NCBI GenBank assembly: GCA_013042825.1 | Contig: JABDPL010000117.1 | Coordinates: 1-6,929, forward strand | Source: Flavobacteriaceae bacterium | Lineage (GTDB): Bacteria; Bacteroidota; Bacteroidia; Flavobacteriales; Flavobacteriaceae | Length of the DNA stretch: 6,929 bases | Direction of reading: 5' to 3' | In this document: positions 5,434 to 6,929 of the stretch, one piece after another | How the letters are laid out: every line of letters begins with the position of its first letter | How positions within the stretch are numbered: the stretch's first letter is position 1 | Position numbers and translations under genes: made by a program | Notes under the pieces: generated by a model | What the model saw: only the letters and a program-made list of their open reading frames with translations | What the model was told of the DNA's origin: nothing | The model's database searches: none

Positions 5434-6929
5434 ATGAGTAATTATCACATCAAAAGCCTTGAAGAATATTTTCAGGTGTATCGTAAATCTGTGAACGATC
5501 CAGAATTATTCTGGTCGGAAATAGCAGAAGAACATTTTTCCTGGCGAAAGCACTGGGACAACGTTTTCAGCTGGGATTTTAGCAAGCCGGAGGTGAAGTG
5601 GTTTGAAGGCGCTAAATTGAATATAACAGAGAACTGTCTCGACAGGAACTTGCGTATCAGAGGTGATAAAACAGCTATTATTTTTGAACCGAACGACCCT
5701 GAAGAGGAAACCGAATATATCACCTATAGCCAGCTTCATAAACGGGTTTGCACATTTGCGAACGTGCTTAAAGATGAGGGCATCGAAAAGGGTGATCGCG
5801 TATGTATTTATTTGCCAATGATTCCTGAACTGGCCATTGCATTGTTGGCCTGCGCCAGGATCGGGGCCATCCACTCGGTAGTGTTTGCAGGATTCTCTTC
5901 AACAGCGCTTGCCACGCGTATAAATGACTGTGATGCGAAAATGGTGATTACATCCGATGGTTCTTTCCGTGGGAAGAAAATCACCAATCTTAAGGGAATT
6001 GTAGATGATGCATTGAAAGACACTCCCGGTGTTAAAACCGTTCTCGTCGTAAAACGAACAAACAATAACATCAAGATGGAAAAGAAACGCGATAAGTGGC
6101 TTCAACCTTTACTTGATGCAGCTTACAGCGATTGCTCATCTGAGATCATGGATGCAGAAGATCCATTGTTCATTCTTTATACCTCCGGTTCTACGGGTCA
6201 ACCCAAAGGTATGATGCATACTACGGCAGGATATATGGTTTATGCCGGTTACTCGTTTAAGAATGTCTTTAATTATACCGAAAATGATGTGTACTGGTGT
6301 ACGGCAGATATCGGCTGGATAACCGGACATACATATATAGTGTACGGACCACTCTTAAACGGTGCGACAACCATTATGTTCGAAGGTGTGCCCAGTTATC
6401 CTGATTACGGCAGGTTCTGGCAGATTGTTGAAGAGCATAAGGTTAATCAATTTTATACAGCACCAACCGCCATTCGCGCGTTGGCCAAGGAAGATCTCGA
6501 GTATACCAGCAAATATGACCTGTCATCTCTTAAGGTATTAGGATCTGTAGGAGAGCCGATAAATGAAGAGGCCTGGCATTGGTATAACGAAAACATAGGT
6601 AAGAAAAAATCGCCTATTGTAGATACCTGGTGGCAAACAGAGACCGGTGGAATTATGATATCTCCTATACCTTATGTAACACCAACTACACCGACCTTCG
6701 CAACTTTGCCATTACCAGGTATTCAACCTGCACTTATGGATAGTGAAGGAAATGAGTTGAAAGGCAATCAGGTTGACGGAAACCTTTGCGTGAAATTCCC
6801 ATGGCCGGCCATGGCAAGAACCATCTGGGGAAATCATGAACGCTATCGCGATACTTATTTTTCTGCTTATCCCGGTATGTATTTCACCGGTGATGGTGCT
6901 ATGCGGGATGAGGTTGGGTACTATAGGAT
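5434..6929 (+). CDS. acs: Acetyl-CoA synthetase (partial, 3' end outside window)
   Basis: AMP-forming acetate:CoA ligase: activates acetate to acetyl-AMP, then to acetyl-CoA, in the cytoplasm. The first 498 codons are present; the family is usually about 630-650 residues, so roughly a fifth is missing. Residues 3-60 match the ACAS N-terminal domain (YHIKSLEEYF...FWSEIAEE), followed by the AMP-binding core. Motifs: YTSGSTGQPKGMMHTT (249-264, P-loop), WCTADIGWITGHTYIVYGPL (288-307), GSVGEPIN (370-377), DTWWQTETGG (397-406) and YFTGDGA (483-489). Trp400 lines up with Trp414 of the Salmonella enzyme, which limits the pocket to acetate-sized acids, and Val372 with its Val386, supporting acetate as substrate. 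The hinge and the C-terminal lysine that is acetylated for control are beyond the edge. ATG at 5434 gives the normal N-terminus and is preceded by an A-rich stretch rather than a Shine-Dalgarno motif. Same strand as the symporter gene, but the 116-base gap suggests a separate transcript. Confidence 0.97.
   Translation, partial: MSNYHIKSLEEYFQVYRKSVNDPELFWSEIAEEHFSWRKHWDNVFSWDFSKPEVKWFEGAKLNITENCLDRNLRIRGDKTAIIFEPNDPEEETEYITYSQLHKRVCTFANVLKDEGIEKGDRVCIYLPMIPELAIALLACARIGAIHSVVFAGFSSTALATRINDCDAKMVITSDGSFRGKKITNLKGIVDDALKDTPGVKTVLVVKRTNNNIKMEKKRDKWLQPLLDAAYSDCSSEIMDAEDPLFILYTSGSTGQPKGMMHTTAGYMVYAGYSFKNVFNYTENDVYWCTADIGWITGHTYIVYGPLLNGATTIMFEGVPSYPDYGRFWQIVEEHKVNQFYTAPTAIRALAKEDLEYTSKYDLSSLKVLGSVGEPINEEAWHWYNENIGKKKSPIVDTWWQTETGGIMISPIPYVTPTTPTFATLPLPGIQPALMDSEGNELKGNQVDGNLCVKFPWPAMARTIWGNHERYRDTYFSAYPGMYFTGDGAMRDEVGYYR

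Noticed and set aside
5506..5874. A 122-codon minus-strand open frame inside acs
   Set aside because: It is antisense to conserved acetyl-CoA synthetase sequence, shows no family motif and has no promoter; a shadow frame.
1..6929. A hidden defence system, toxin-antitoxin pair or mobile element
   Set aside because: Every long coding frame belongs to a known core family, the gaps are short, and no direct target repeats, transposase or integrase motifs were seen.

Overview
The window looks like a core chromosomal segment of a member of the Bacteroidota, most likely a Flavobacteriaceae relative. The evidence is a GldF-type permease next to a DUF62 protein, a phoH-purC gene pair, A-rich ribosome entry regions without Shine-Dalgarno motifs, and close matches to the TAnnTTTG promoter -7 element known from this phylum. 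Six protein genes cover almost everything. I see no tRNA, rRNA, CRISPR array, insertion sequence, phage gene or attachment site, and no gene-free stretch longer than about 120 bases.

Left arm (1-1913, minus strand): a tightly packed cluster read from right to left. It holds a DUF62 SAM hydroxide adenosyltransferase-like protein, a 98-residue antibiotic-biosynthesis-monooxygenase (ABM) fold protein, and the gliding-motility ABC permease gldF, which runs off the left edge. The gaps are 3 and 0 bases, so they are probably one transcript. The GldF frame stays open past the usual GldF length into a basic, hydrophobic stretch like the start of GldG, so a GldF-GldG fusion is possible.

Centre (1914-2022): a short divergent control region. 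It holds two opposed TAnnTTTG boxes that form an inverted repeat, so the leftward and rightward operons may share an overlapping, mutually exclusive promoter pair.

Right arm (2023-5317, plus strand): phoH (TTG start), purC (SAICAR synthetase, purine synthesis) and an AGCS-family sodium/proton:amino-acid symporter. Both junctions are 1-base stop/start overlaps (TAATG, TGATG), which points to one operon with translational coupling. Then comes a 116-base gap with an 18-bp perfect palindrome beginning at the symporter stop codon and a second, competing inverted repeat. Last is acs (acetyl-CoA synthetase), cut by the right edge just after its 'TGD' motif and before the catalytic lysine region.

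Most of the window is ordinary housekeeping sequence, and I do not see a clear new system. The points that merit a second look are the palindromic bidirectional promoter, the open GldF frame, the apparent loss of two of the three classical DUF62 catalytic residues, and the competing hairpins after the symporter gene.
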